The notes under the pieces were generated by a model, which searched no databases, had not been told where the DNA came from, and saw nothing but the letters and a program-made list of their open reading frames with translations. Shown in pieces: positions 1 to 7,937 of a stretch of 64,000 bases of DNA (the stretch's first letter is position 1; every line of letters begins with the position of its first letter). Source of the stretch: DATJGR01 sp963812255 (GTDB lineage Bacteria; Pseudomonadota; Gammaproteobacteria; Pseudomonadales; Azotimanducaceae); the NCBI GenBank assembly GCA_963812255.1, contig CAWEUM010000005.1, positions 186,001-250,000 on the forward strand, given 5' to 3'. The position numbers were made by a program, and so were the translations under genes.

Positions 1-590
1 TGAGTTCGGGCGGCCTGGCCGGCACCCAGGCCGTGATCAGCGTTCTGCGTCAACGCGCGGCTGCCGCGGTGCCACACATCTGGAGCGTGGGTTCGATGTT
101 CGACGTGGCCACGTTGGTGGCCGACGCGATGCGCGACATCGAGCGCCGTGACGGACCGTTTCTAGAGAGCGGTGGATTGAAATTCAATGCCAGCTTCATC
201 CTCGGCGGGCAGATCGCGGGCGAAGAAATGCGACTGTTCCGCCTTTACGCGGAGGGCAACTTCATCGAAGCCGGCACCGATACGAGCTTCCTGCAGACTG
301 GCGAAGCCAAGTACGGCAAGCCCATCCTCGACCTCGGCGTGAGCTCCAGTGCCACGCTCGAAGACGTTACCAAGTGCGTGCTGGTCTCGTTCGATTCCAC
401 AATGCTCAGCAATCTCTCAGTGGGCATGCCGATCGACCTGCTGTGTTATGCACGCGACAGCCTGCAGGTAACGATGAAACGGCGCTTCGACAGCGGTGAC
501 ACGTACTTCGAACAGCTCAAGCAACTATGGATCTCCGGCACGCGCAAGGTCTTCCACGAGTTGCCGCCTCTGGAATGGCAGCGCGGTTGA
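1..590 (+). CDS. Anbu-type bacterial proteasome-like peptidase, 5' truncated by window edge
   Basis: The reading frame is open from base 3 and runs about 195 codons to TGA at 588-590, so the N-terminus lies outside the window. The first visible residues (SSGGLAGTQAVISVLRQR) and later blocks such as GGQIAGEEMRLFRLY and FLQTGEAKYGKPILDL are typical of the predicted proteasome-type protease family (COG3484, Anbu, about 245 aa). Anbu forms self-compartmentalising rings related to the 20S proteasome beta subunit. The nucleophile at the mature N-terminus is not visible. Anbu genes often sit with transglutaminase, alpha-E and ATP-grasp genes; none of these lies downstream here, where an IS3 relic follows directly. 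Confidence 0.9.
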   Translation, partial: SSGGLAGTQAVISVLRQRAAAAVPHIWSVGSMFDVATLVADAMRDIERRDGPFLESGGLKFNASFILGGQIAGEEMRLFRLYAEGNFIEAGTDTSFLQTGEAKYGKPILDLGVSSSATLEDVTKCVLVSFDSTMLSNLSVGMPIDLLCYARDSLQVTMKRRFDSGDTYFEQLKQLWISGTRKVFHELPPLEWQRG

Positions 591-616
591 GCTTCCCCCC
601 TTCCGGTACGCAGACT

Positions 617-875
617 CGGGCGTCGGTGAAATCCTTGAACCACTGCTGGTTCAAACAGCCATCACCGAAGCGGCTGCTGAAGCTTTCAATGAATGAGTTC
701 TGTGTCGATTTGCCGGGTTGGACCGAGTTCAGCTTCACGCGATGCTCACGACTTCAGAAGAACATGGCCTAGCTGGTGAATCTCGGGTCCGTTGTCGAGC
801 ACCAACGTCTTCGGTAACCCGCGTTTCTGTCGGAGCTCATCGAGTAGGCGAACCATTCGGGGCGCCGGAGATCGA
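617..875 (-). pseudogene. IS3-family (IS407-like) transposase OrfB relic
   Basis: On the minus strand two frames carry consecutive pieces of an IS3 OrfB integrase core. One reads LPKTLVLDNGPEI and then stops. After a frameshift the next reads VQPGKSTQNSFIESF and GDGCLNQQWFKDFTDAR, which match the conserved DNGPEF and PGKPxQNxFIESFNGRxRDECLNxHWF blocks. Start, zinc-binding part and C-terminus are missing, so this is a dead fragment. A matching IS3 OrfA fragment lies at 11.8 kb, but the two are far apart and need not come from the same copy. Confidence 0.75.
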
Positions 876-1061
876 CAAGTCAACCAGCTGACCAACGCAG
901 ACACGCGAGCGAATACTAGTGGGCGGACGAAGGAACAGTCGCGATATTCAATTCACACTAAGTTGGCTAGGCAACAGACTACCAACACCGGTGGTGCAAA
1001 ATGAACTCACTGGCGCGATCCTTTCATCCTCGTTGAGGGTGGCCGCACCGAGGAGAATCAC

Positions 1062-1124
1062 ATGTACATGGGCGGCGGTGCTCTCTTAGTGATCGTCATC
1101 ATTCTGCTCGTCTATTTTCTATAG
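1062..1124 (+). CDS. 20-residue hydrophobic microprotein (single TM)
   Basis: A short frame of 20 codons and TAG encodes MYMGGG followed by an uninterrupted hydrophobic stretch (ALLVIVIILLVYFL), which is enough for one membrane helix. A strong Shine-Dalgarno GAGGAG (1050-1055) sits 6 nt before the ATG. Similar 20-30 aa single-helix peptides are common, usually unannotated, in proteobacteria. Function unknown. The call rests on the ribosome-binding site and composition only. Confidence 0.45.
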   Translation: MYMGGGALLVIVIILLVYFL

Positions 1125-1394
1125 ACACCGCGGATCGGACGAGCCTGCCTGATGCTCGGCATCACGCTCGTCAAGCGACGACCCGACTTCGGGCGAGACC
1201 ACGAGGCATTGGCGGCGGCATGCTCGCGGCGATGGTCGACGTCGCGATGTTGGTTGCCGTTTTTTTTAGATCGACAACGAGTCCGTTCAGCAGACTTGTG
1301 AACTATTGAAGCTGATCCACGAGAGATTTCCCGACTCCCATCCGGTCATTGCGATGTGTGACCCTTCCTCCTCGTGCTCGTTTGCCGAGGTCAT

Positions 1395-1724
1395 ATGAGA
1401 TACCCGATCTACCCGATCACGGCGTTTCTTCTGCTATTCGGAGACGTCGCATTCGCGGGTCCTCCGGTCCACCCCGCGGACACGCCGGACCCCGCCGCGC
1501 TCATCCATCAGACGTTTCTAAGAGGGTACGTGATGGGCATTCAGAAGCTCCCGATGCAAGGCGGTCGAATCTACGGCTGGAGTTTGAACGGCTCTGTCAC
1601 CTTCGGGCGCTTCAAGGGCGAGAGCGAGGAATTCGGATTCAATGTCGAACTGAATGCGCGCCAACGCGTTGAGATCACGACCGATGGATTCCGGTGGCGC
1701 AAGGCGATCGGCGGGGGCCGCTGA
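1395..1724 (+). CDS. Secreted hypothetical protein, 109 aa
   Basis: I chose the ATG at 1395 because it opens directly into a Sec signal peptide (MRYPIYPITAFLLLFGDVAFA, cleavage before GPP); an in-frame upstream start at 1374 would add seven residues. A CGAGG sequence precedes the ATG. The mature part is about 85 residues and rich in Gly/Arg with a beta-like tail (GWSLNGSVTFGRFKG, VELNARQRVEITTDGF). No family recognised. It stands alone between relics, so its neighbours give no clue to its role. Confidence 0.5.
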   Translation: MRYPIYPITAFLLLFGDVAFAGPPVHPADTPDPAALIHQTFLRGYVMGIQKLPMQGGRIYGWSLNGSVTFGRFKGESEEFGFNVELNARQRVEITTDGFRWRKAIGGGR

Positions 1725-1808
1725 TCTCTTCGTTCTGCACTGTGTACGACGCAATCGGCGGTCGCAATCAATTGACTGTGTCCGGTATCGCATAGAGCCG
1801 CACATCGC

Positions 1809-2151
1809 GCCGGCTATCAGTCGGCGTCTCCGTACGCTAACGACGGCAAGATGGCGGGCGGTGCCGACGACATTCCGTTGCCGGACCCGCTACATGGATG
1901 GCATACGTCGCCGCGGCGACGATGCGGATGAAACTCGCCACCGGCGTTCTGATTCTGCCGCAGCACAACCCGGTGGTGATCTCCAAGCAGGTCGCGACGC
2001 CCGACCACCTGCCTGGCGGTCGGGTGCTCCTCGGCACGGCGCTGGCCGGTTGCTGGTACCGGTGACGGGCATAGCCGGACTGCCGATCGCGATCTCGAGT
2101 CCGGAAGACGTGCTGCGCTGGCGCGCGACACTCGAGCGATACGCGGACTGA
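1809..2151 (+). pseudogene. Decayed LLM-class F420-dependent oxidoreductase
   Basis: Three frames in succession carry pieces of a TIGR03619-type luciferase-like oxidoreductase. Frame one reads SPYANDGKMAGGADDIPLPD. Frame two (from 1895) reads WMAYVAAATMRMKLATGVL, ILPQHNPVVISKQVAT and GGRVLLGTALAG, then stops at 2063. Frame three supplies a C-terminal end (LPIAISSPEDVLRW). The middle half of the usual protein of about 300 aa is deleted. The intact FbiC gene near 59 kb shows this genome makes F420, so the relic was probably an F420 enzyme. The decay is certain; cofactor assignment is inference. Confidence 0.75.
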
Positions 2152-2714
2152 CTGGGCGTGGCGCAGACTGGCACGGCGCGTCTTCGGTGCGCAGCATTCG
2201 GTAGCCAACAAACGCGGAGCCCGCTAGTTGGACGGGCCCCACGCTGCAAGCATTGACCTGCGGAACGCTCGCTATTTGGTGGTGAGGGTTCCGGTGTCTG
2301 TGAGCCAATCACGATCACCCGCCGCCGCCAGCTCGCGTCAAGCTGACCACGTAGCTAACCACTGCTACCACGCGTGGTGATTGTTCTCCCCCTAGCTGCA
2401 GTGGCATGCATTCCAACCGAATACAGCATGGCGCGCATGTACTGGCAATACAAGCAAGGCGCTGGTGGTGAACTCAGGCTTGCTCACTCCCTGGATTCTC
2501 CAGGACTCCTTGCGGATCGGCATGTCAATCAATGCGTGCAGTCAGCGCGAACCAGCGGCCCATCTCGATGTTTCTTCAACTGGCATCGGATTCGTCCGGA
2601 AGGAACGGACCAACCAGAAACGACCTGCGTGACCCGCATTTGCACCTTTGGACAGAACAGAGGTGACGACGATGAGTCGCCACCGAATCAGATGGCTTCA
2701 GCCTTCCGGTAAAT
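2152..2714. other. No recognisable gene
   Basis: Short overlapping frames exist on both strands, but none has a convincing ribosome-binding site, domain or coding-like composition. I see no RNA gene or repeat here. Confidence 0.5.
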
Positions 2715-2736
2715 CGGAGGCGCCGTAGCGCCTCCG
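2715..2736 (-). terminator. Hairpin downstream of the 2757-3125 gene
   Basis: CGGAGGCGC and GCGCCTCCG form a perfect 9-bp stem with a CGTA loop, 20 bases past the stop of the minus-strand gene. The trailing T-run is weak (ATTTACC on the minus strand), so efficiency is uncertain. Confidence 0.5.
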
Positions 2737-2756
2737 CAGCCTACTGGACAGGCGGG

Positions 2757-3125
2757 TCAGCGGTTACCAATATCGTAGATCGAAATTCGCCCTTCGTTTT
2801 CTCGAACCCATTTCCCGCGACTTGTTTCCCGTGTGACGAGCTTCCGGCCCGAGTCCGTCGTATCGCAGCGCGTGCGAAGACGGACGCGATCACCATCTCC
2901 GGCAAGCCACACGGTGGAGTTGACGAAATATTTCGTGAACTCGCCGTCACGCACGACGTAGTAGTCGCGGGCGTTGCGGAGCTTCCCCGTACTGAATTCG
3001 CTGGCGAGATCACTGATGCACGTCTGGTAGCCCCTGTGTACGTATGGAGCGTTGGCTTTCGAAGGCGCAGCGATCAACGCTGCGAACACCGCTGCAATGG
3101 AAGCGCTGGTTCGTCCGAAATACAT
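2757..3125 (-). CDS. Secreted hypothetical protein, 122 aa
   Basis: The ATG at 3125 is preceded by AGGAG at 8 nt and starts a Sec signal peptide (MYFGRTSASIAAVFAALIAA, cut near SKANA). The mature part of roughly 97 residues has two cysteines (YQTCISDL and RTRCDTT), which could form a disulfide, and ends with a basic, beta-rich section (GRKLVTRETSRGKWVREN). I recognise no family. It is followed by a terminator-like hairpin and appears monocistronic. Intact length, signal peptide and RBS make it a real gene. Confidence 0.65.
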   Translation of the reverse strand: MYFGRTSASIAAVFAALIAAPSKANAPYVHRGYQTCISDLASEFSTGKLRNARDYYVVRDGEFTKYFVNSTVWLAGDGDRVRLRTRCDTTDSGRKLVTRETSRGKWVRENEGRISIYDIGNR

Positions 3126-3420
3126 CGAGATTCTCCTGTGAATCACGCGTTCCAGCGGGATTGCCGGGACGAACGAAGCATCGCCCGGGCGCGACGATGC
3201 AGTCCTATGTCCCGCCTGATGATTGCCTGATCAAATCCTATCGAAGGCTTTTCGCCTCGAACGGTCAGTGCGCGCCTGACCCGACTTCGATTCGCACGAT
3301 GCCCGCCGGTCGTATGGAGACAGAGAGTTCGTAAATTGCGGCTCCATCCACCCAGTGTCGGCTAGCCGTCGATGGCACGCACATCTGCGCGTAGTTCGGC
3401 GCGATCATAAGACTGGACCG

Positions 3421-4030
3421 ATCGGCACCCGCGAGGCGTCTGCGGACGCGATGGATTTGCTGGTGACAGCGAACACCGCGCGCAGACCCGCTGCGGCTGA
3501 GCCGAGTGGTGCATTTGTTCGCGCGTCTACTGATAGTCCTTAGCGTTGCAACCGATGTGGCTGTCGACTGGAAGGGTAGCCGCACGCCGGCATTGCCGGG
3601 TCTGTCCGTTGTGCCTGCTCTACTGCGTACTGCGCCCGCTCCAGGTAGCTCGTGTCATGCATATCGGTTAAGTGGAGAAGATCGGCGCCTGATTGAAGAT
3701 TGGGGGCGGCGGCGTCCTGCAGCCGGGACCGAATGGGTTCCCCAACGGCCCATGTAAGGGGACGCCCGCGGTTGAACCGCGGTCACCTCGAGCGAGCGCT
3801 CGACGATCATCTGATTGAACTGCCCCGCCAGACCCTGGTCGGAGCCGAAGACACCCACTGCACGCGCACTGGATGGTCACTCCGCGTCGCGAGCGACGTC
3901 ATCGGATCGGTGTCCGTAGGCACACCGCCAGCCCGAGTTGCACCGTTCGATCCTAGTGGGCGAACGCGCGCAACGGTTTCTCGTATTGTCGGATACTCGA
4001 GGCAGCGAGCGCCTTTATTGTCCGACCGAC
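3421..4030 (-). pseudogene. Relic of alternative (N-type) F-ATPase gamma subunit
   Basis: Reading the minus strand from 4030, successive frames give RTIKALAASSIRQYEK, then TVQLGLAVCLR, then GVFGSDQGLAGQFNQMIVER, then VGEPIRSRLQDAA and finally SIASADASR. These follow the order of the gamma subunit of the alternative Na+/H+-type F1F0 ATPase (RTMKALAAVSIRQYE, TVELGLQ, FGSDQGLVGQFN, SLASENASR). At least three frame changes and internal losses make it non-functional. No other subunit of that ATPase is visible, so this is the tail of a larger lost operon. Confidence 0.65.
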
Positions 4031-4142
4031 TGGAGATAACGGAATTCGTGAAGGATAGTAGCGCAACTGTGTCACGCTCCGTTCGCGGGCGTTCGTCGTC
4101 GGTTGTGCCAGACGGCTGGGCATCCGGCAGTGTCTGGACCAG

Positions 4143-5015
4143 ATGAGAGGGACCGATGGACTGGGGGAAGGGATGATAGCCGCATCAACGTGGACAGCGA
4201 TCTTGCGCACGGTCGCCGGCCGGTTCGTGGACGGACAGATCCCGGGCCGCGCAGCGCAGATGTCGTTCTATTTTTTCCTCTCGATCTTTCCAATGCTGAT
4301 GGTCTTCGTCGCAGTTCTCGGCCTGTTTTTTGACGTTCAATGGCTGGTCGGCGATACGATCGTCGATCGCGTAGCGGCTGTCGCGCCACCTACCATCGCT
4401 CGCCTATTTGCCCAGATGCTCAACGATCTTGCGGGTCAGTCGGGGAAGCCGCTCACCTGGGGCATCCTCGTTACACTGTGGGCAGCGTCGAGCGGCATGG
4501 TGGCAACCATCAACGGGCTCAACCTGGCCTACGCCGTCGGGGAAGAGCGACCATGGTGGCGACGTCAATTGGTCGGCCTGACCCTCACTCTCGTGTTCAT
4601 GCTGATGATCACGGCCGCAATGCTGTTGATCGCGTACGGCGTCCCGCTTGCTGAGGCGTTCGCTAAACGCATGTCAGTGCACTCCGCGAGCCTGGTCGCA
4701 TGGCGCATTGCTCAATGGCCGGTGATATTTTTTTTCGTACTGGTCGCCTTCGATCTGCTTTACCACTTCGCGCCCTCCCGGCCGCGCGGCCGCTGGGTCT
4801 GGCTACAGACCGGCACGCTGATCGCGATCGCGCTCTGGTTCGTCGCCTCATTGGGACTCAAGTTCTACGTTGCAAACTTCGCAAATTACAACGTGGTCTA
4901 CGGGTCGTTGGGTGCGGTCATCGCGTTGCTGCTGTGGTTCTATCTAACCAGCATCGCTATTCTGACCGGCGCCGAAATAAATGCTCTGTCGAAAACACAC
5001 GGAACTCGTGAATGA
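4143..5015 (+). CDS. YihY/BrkB (UPF0761) family inner-membrane protein
   Basis: A 290-aa polytopic membrane protein with about six helices. It carries the family signature early on (GRAAQMSFYFFLSIFPMLM) and near the C-terminus (YGSLGAVIALLLWFYLTS followed by LTGAEINA), as in YihY/BrkB proteins. The biochemical role of the family is unsettled; an old link to ribonuclease BN was withdrawn. An alternative ATG at 4173 sits just after GGGGGAAGG and would remove ten residues. The stop overlaps the next possible start by ATGA. Located beside stress-type genes. Confidence 0.88.
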   Translation: MRGTDGLGEGMIAASTWTAILRTVAGRFVDGQIPGRAAQMSFYFFLSIFPMLMVFVAVLGLFFDVQWLVGDTIVDRVAAVAPPTIARLFAQMLNDLAGQSGKPLTWGILVTLWAASSGMVATINGLNLAYAVGEERPWWRRQLVGLTLTLVFMLMITAAMLLIAYGVPLAEAFAKRMSVHSASLVAWRIAQWPVIFFFVLVAFDLLYHFAPSRPRGRWVWLQTGTLIAIALWFVASLGLKFYVANFANYNVVYGSLGAVIALLLWFYLTSIAILTGAEINALSKTHGTRE

Positions 5016-5341
5016 TCGATGGTCAAGGCAAGCAGCACAGCGATCTGCGCGGACACGAACACCGGTCCACATTCCGACTGTTTCAGACAGGCCGCGATCT
5101 TGCAGGTGTCGTCATCCAGACGGGCGCCGAACCGAGCGAAGGTCCCGAGTTACTCGAACCGCGCATAGGCGAGATTGAGGTCGCCCGCGACGCACACTGG
5201 CCGATTTACGGCCCTCTTTTGCGATCTGCGTCGTCTGACCCGATTGGAGTATCATTTTTCGGCCACGGGCTGACGCAGTTGTCCTCAGCGTTTGGACTTC
5301 TTAAGAAAAGGACCGACATCACACGGTTGCGCCGCTGCTAG
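5012..5341 (+). CDS. Hypothetical protein, possibly coupled to the BrkB gene
   Basis: A 109-codon frame starts in the ATGA overlap with the stop of the BrkB-type gene, the usual geometry for translational coupling. The product is polar with no signal peptide or membrane segment, and I recognise no domain. Coding-like composition is only moderate, so it may be spurious or a relic. Confidence 0.25.
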   Translation: MIDGQGKQHSDLRGHEHRSTFRLFQTGRDLAGVVIQTGAEPSEGPELLEPRIGEIEVARDAHWPIYGPLLRSASSDPIGVSFFGHGLTQLSSAFGLLKKRTDITRLRRC

Positions 5342-5345
5342 GTCG

Positions 5346-5489
5346 TTAGGAACACATTCTCGAAACGCGTCGAAGTACCGCTGATTTCGACGACACCCGA
5401 TAGGTCCTTTGCTTGGATTCGTCGCGACTCAAGATGAACTTTTCTGGCTGCCGACCATTCAGTTTCAGTGCATGTGTTCTAGCTGCCAT
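5346..5489 (-). CDS. Possible 47-aa basic peptide
   Basis: The ATG at 5489 has a good AGGAG six nt upstream and opens a 47-codon Lys/Arg-rich frame ending in TAA. No family recognised. The ribosome-binding site is the only positive evidence. Confidence 0.25.
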   Translation of the reverse strand: MAARTHALKLNGRQPEKFILSRDESKQRTYRVSSKSAVLRRVSRMCS

Positions 5490-5776
5490 GGTGTCTCCTA
5501 TGCCGTGAAAGCTCATCTCTAGTTCGGCCTCGAGGCTGTAACGGCCTTTGGCCCTGGATTTACCAGCCGAAACGGGCGACGGACCCAGAGCGTGCGCTTG
5601 CCAGCGCCACTTCCTTTTCGTCAGGGGTTCTCGAATGCGATCGAGCGGGAGCGGGACGGGCTGTTCAGCCATGCCCGATGGCGGACGCCGCGGAGGTCTT
5701 TATCGTGCGCACCACGCACTTAAGGCACCTGCGCTGCCGATCTGGCGGCGCAACGCGGTGGGGATTGGGCCGGCCG

Positions 5777-6142
5777 TCAGCGCTGTGTGGGCTCCGTCCC
5801 GGACGGGGGCGCGCCGGACGTCTTCTCGCGATGGTCGTGCAGCCGTCCGAGCGTGCTGTCCAGAAGACGCGCCAGCTTCTGCGCGGCGCCATGCACCGCC
5901 TGCTCCAGCGTCGCGGCGTGCTCTGTCACCGCCACCGGCTGCCGGCCTTCGAGACGGGCCTCCAGCATGCAGCGCTGGTCCTGCTGCCCGCTCTTTCCGC
6001 CGTTCTCGTCGCTCAGATGAACTTCCACCCGGGTGATGTGTGCGCTGAAGCGCTCCAGCGCCTGCTTGACCGTCGCATCCACCTGGGCGGCCAGCGCCTC
6101 GGTGCCGTCGATGTGGACGTCGGTGTTGAGTTGGATCTTCAT
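5777..6142 (-). CDS. HPF/RaiA-family ribosome-associated (hibernation) protein
   Basis: The 121-aa product begins MKIQLNTDVHIDGTEALA and contains the family's helix and strand blocks (ALERFSAHITRVEVHLSDEN and RCMLEARLEG, then LEQAVHGAAQKLARLLD), as in sigma-54 modulation/ribosomal subunit interface proteins. Such proteins bind the 30S decoding region and quiet ribosomes under stress. The ATG at 6142 is favoured over an upstream start because AGGAG lies 6 nt before it. The C-terminus is a disordered polar tail with no long-HPF dimerisation domain. The adjacent baeRF relic also belongs to a ribosome-linked family. Confidence 0.85.
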   Translation of the reverse strand: MKIQLNTDVHIDGTEALAAQVDATVKQALERFSAHITRVEVHLSDENGGKSGQQDQRCMLEARLEGRQPVAVTEHAATLEQAVHGAAQKLARLLDSTLGRLHDHREKTSGAPPSGTEPTQR

Positions 6143-6178
6143 GGGTTTCTCCTGTGGGGTCTTGGGACGCACGCGGGT

Positions 6179-6476
6179 TCAGTGATGAAAGCTCGCCGCC
6201 ACGCCGGTACGAGACGGCATGCGCCTCGGCCGAGAGAACGTGGACCTCGCCACCCAGCCTTTCGACCAACGCACCCAAAGTTGTCGAGCAGGTCGTCCAC
6301 GCCCGGGTTGCCGAGTTCGGCAGGATCGATGCGCCCGGTCGACCCGTCGATCCTGCCGGCCACCTGGCGCTCGGCCTCGATCAGCAGCGTGGCCACAGGC
6401 AGGGCCGCCCCTGGGACGACGCGATTTCGGCGACGCTGGCCTGGGTGAGTGGGTCGGGTGTTTGTGCGGTCTTCAT
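6179..6476 (-). pseudogene. Internally deleted baeRF-family (release-factor-like) gene
   Basis: The first 30 codons (PLTQASVAEIASSQGRPCL) resemble the N-terminus of bacterial archaeo-eukaryotic-release-factor-like proteins. They are joined directly, after frame changes, to what should be the last 70 residues: VATLLIEAERQVAG, NPGVDDLLDN, ALVERLGGEVHVLSAE and RMPSRTGVAASFHH. Typical members are about 350 aa, so roughly 250 residues are deleted. It lies just upstream of the ribosome-hibernation gene on the same strand. Confidence 0.65.
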
Positions 6477-6992
6477 GTCGCTTCCTCAGCTAGCGTCTTT
6501 CGCCCGGCGGTGGGCGGACGGGTTCGACGATTCGCACACCGGCAATGTCTGCCGCGGCACGCAGCGACATCGGCATGCCACGCGCTCCCTCGCTGGGACG
6601 GCAACCCTCACGCGATTCCGAGCGATCTTTCACTGTGACCAACCCGCGTGAGCTCGTCGGTGCGACAGCGTACACGCGCTCGACCGTTCGGAGGATGGAA
6701 AACACAAACCACCTCTTCGCGGAACGGGTTGGGTCGAAGAGACCCGCAAGTAATCTTCTATGCACCCGCTGACGGTCCTGTACACTCGATCATCGAAACG
6801 CTGCACGGCGTGTATTGCTCATCAGCCCGGAGTAAATCTAACGGGCGAACGAAGGTGAAGCAGGTTAATCGCCGCTAAACTGCGCGCCACTCGAGATGAT
6901 TAGGCGTCAATGACCCGCGCCCCGTGCAGGAGTCTGCAAGACAATGATTACCTCATTCGCTAGCGCTCTCTTACATCACTTGGAGTAGTCCC
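6477..6992. other. No recognisable gene
   Basis: Small frames on both strands lack RBS and domain support. The last 20 bases contain the GGAG of the DUF302 gene. Confidence 0.45.
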
Positions 6993-7430
6993 ATGTCACT
7001 GAACTCCACTCTCGATACCGCCTACGGCTTCCACGCGCGCCTGGCGGAAACACCCTTCTCTACTGCTGTGAGCAAAACCATCGAAGCATTGAAGACCGAA
7101 GGCTTCGGTGTTCTGACCGACATAGACATTCAGGCAACGATGAAGGCGAAACTCGGCATCGACGTTCCCGCATATCGAATTCTCGGCGCCTGCAATCCGC
7201 CACTTGCGCAGCGTGCGTTGGCTGCTGAACCTGACATTGGTCTGCTATTGCCTTGCAATGTTGTCGTGCGCGAGGACACGGCCGACCGCGTGATGGTGAG
7301 CTTCATGGATCCCGTCGCTGTGCTGCAACTCACAAAGAATCCGGAGGTCGCGGCCGTCGCTCGCGAAGTGCATGATCGGCTCGTGCGAGTACGGAGCGTC
7401 GTTGCCGCGCAGCTCAAGCCGCGCACATGA
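6993..7430 (+). CDS. DUF302 family protein
   Basis: A 145-aa cytosolic protein. The fold markers of DUF302 are present: an amphipathic helix (TAVSKTIEALKTEGFGVLTDIDI), KAKLGIDVPAYRILGACNPP, the LLLPCNVVVRED strand and VSFMDPVAVL. The full domain spans nearly the whole chain, as in single-domain members. Role unknown; structural relatives bind small ligands or lipids. GGAG 8 nt before the ATG supports the start. It sits within a group of stress-associated genes. Confidence 0.88.
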   Translation: MSLNSTLDTAYGFHARLAETPFSTAVSKTIEALKTEGFGVLTDIDIQATMKAKLGIDVPAYRILGACNPPLAQRALAAEPDIGLLLPCNVVVREDTADRVMVSFMDPVAVLQLTKNPEVAAVAREVHDRLVRVRSVVAAQLKPRT

Positions 7431-7670
7431 CCACTGTACGGTCCATCAGCTCGCTATTGGGGATGCACCATCGAAACATCGCGACCCGAAACCCCCCGCA
7501 AAAGCAAAGATCGCCAGCGCCTGCCGCGCCGGCAAAGGCGTCAGTGCCGGAAATCCCACGAACGCCATGGAGCCCCCGATTTCCCAGGTCTCGGGTTCAG
7601 TGGACGGTCGCACGTGGTCTGCACCAAAAACGCCGAGAGATCCAATTGGTCAACCCAAGGCCGCGCCGGC

Positions 7671-7937
7671 GGCTCAACACCCATGAGCAGAATGCTTGGA
7701 TCCGCCTGCCTGATCGACGCTTCAATCTCAGCAATGCGCTGCTCTGGCAGGTCTGCCATAACCAATAGCCGACCGCGGTCGACGACTTCCTTGAATTCGT
7801 TCAACCGAGAGTTCTGTAAACGCCGCACCGGCGAGTCCTGACATGAATCCGCCGAACCCCGCTCCAGCGAGCGTCGAAAGCAGCACTTCACCAACGAACA
7901 GCGATCCGCGCAAGTTGCAACGTTCCTCGAGGATCAC
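7671..7937 (-). pseudogene. DUF1269-like membrane protein relic
   Basis: One minus-strand frame gives a glycine-rich helical hairpin (EVLLSTLAGAGFGGFMSGL). A second frame gives NEFKEVVDRGRLLVMADLP, QRIAEIEASIRQADPSILLM and GVEP. Together they match the order in DUF1269 proteins (Gly-rich membrane segment, then FExAIxxGxVLxMVDVP). The frameshift at about 7835 breaks the gene and the N-terminal part is missing; its visible 5' end overlaps the end of the next gene upstream. Confidence 0.6.
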
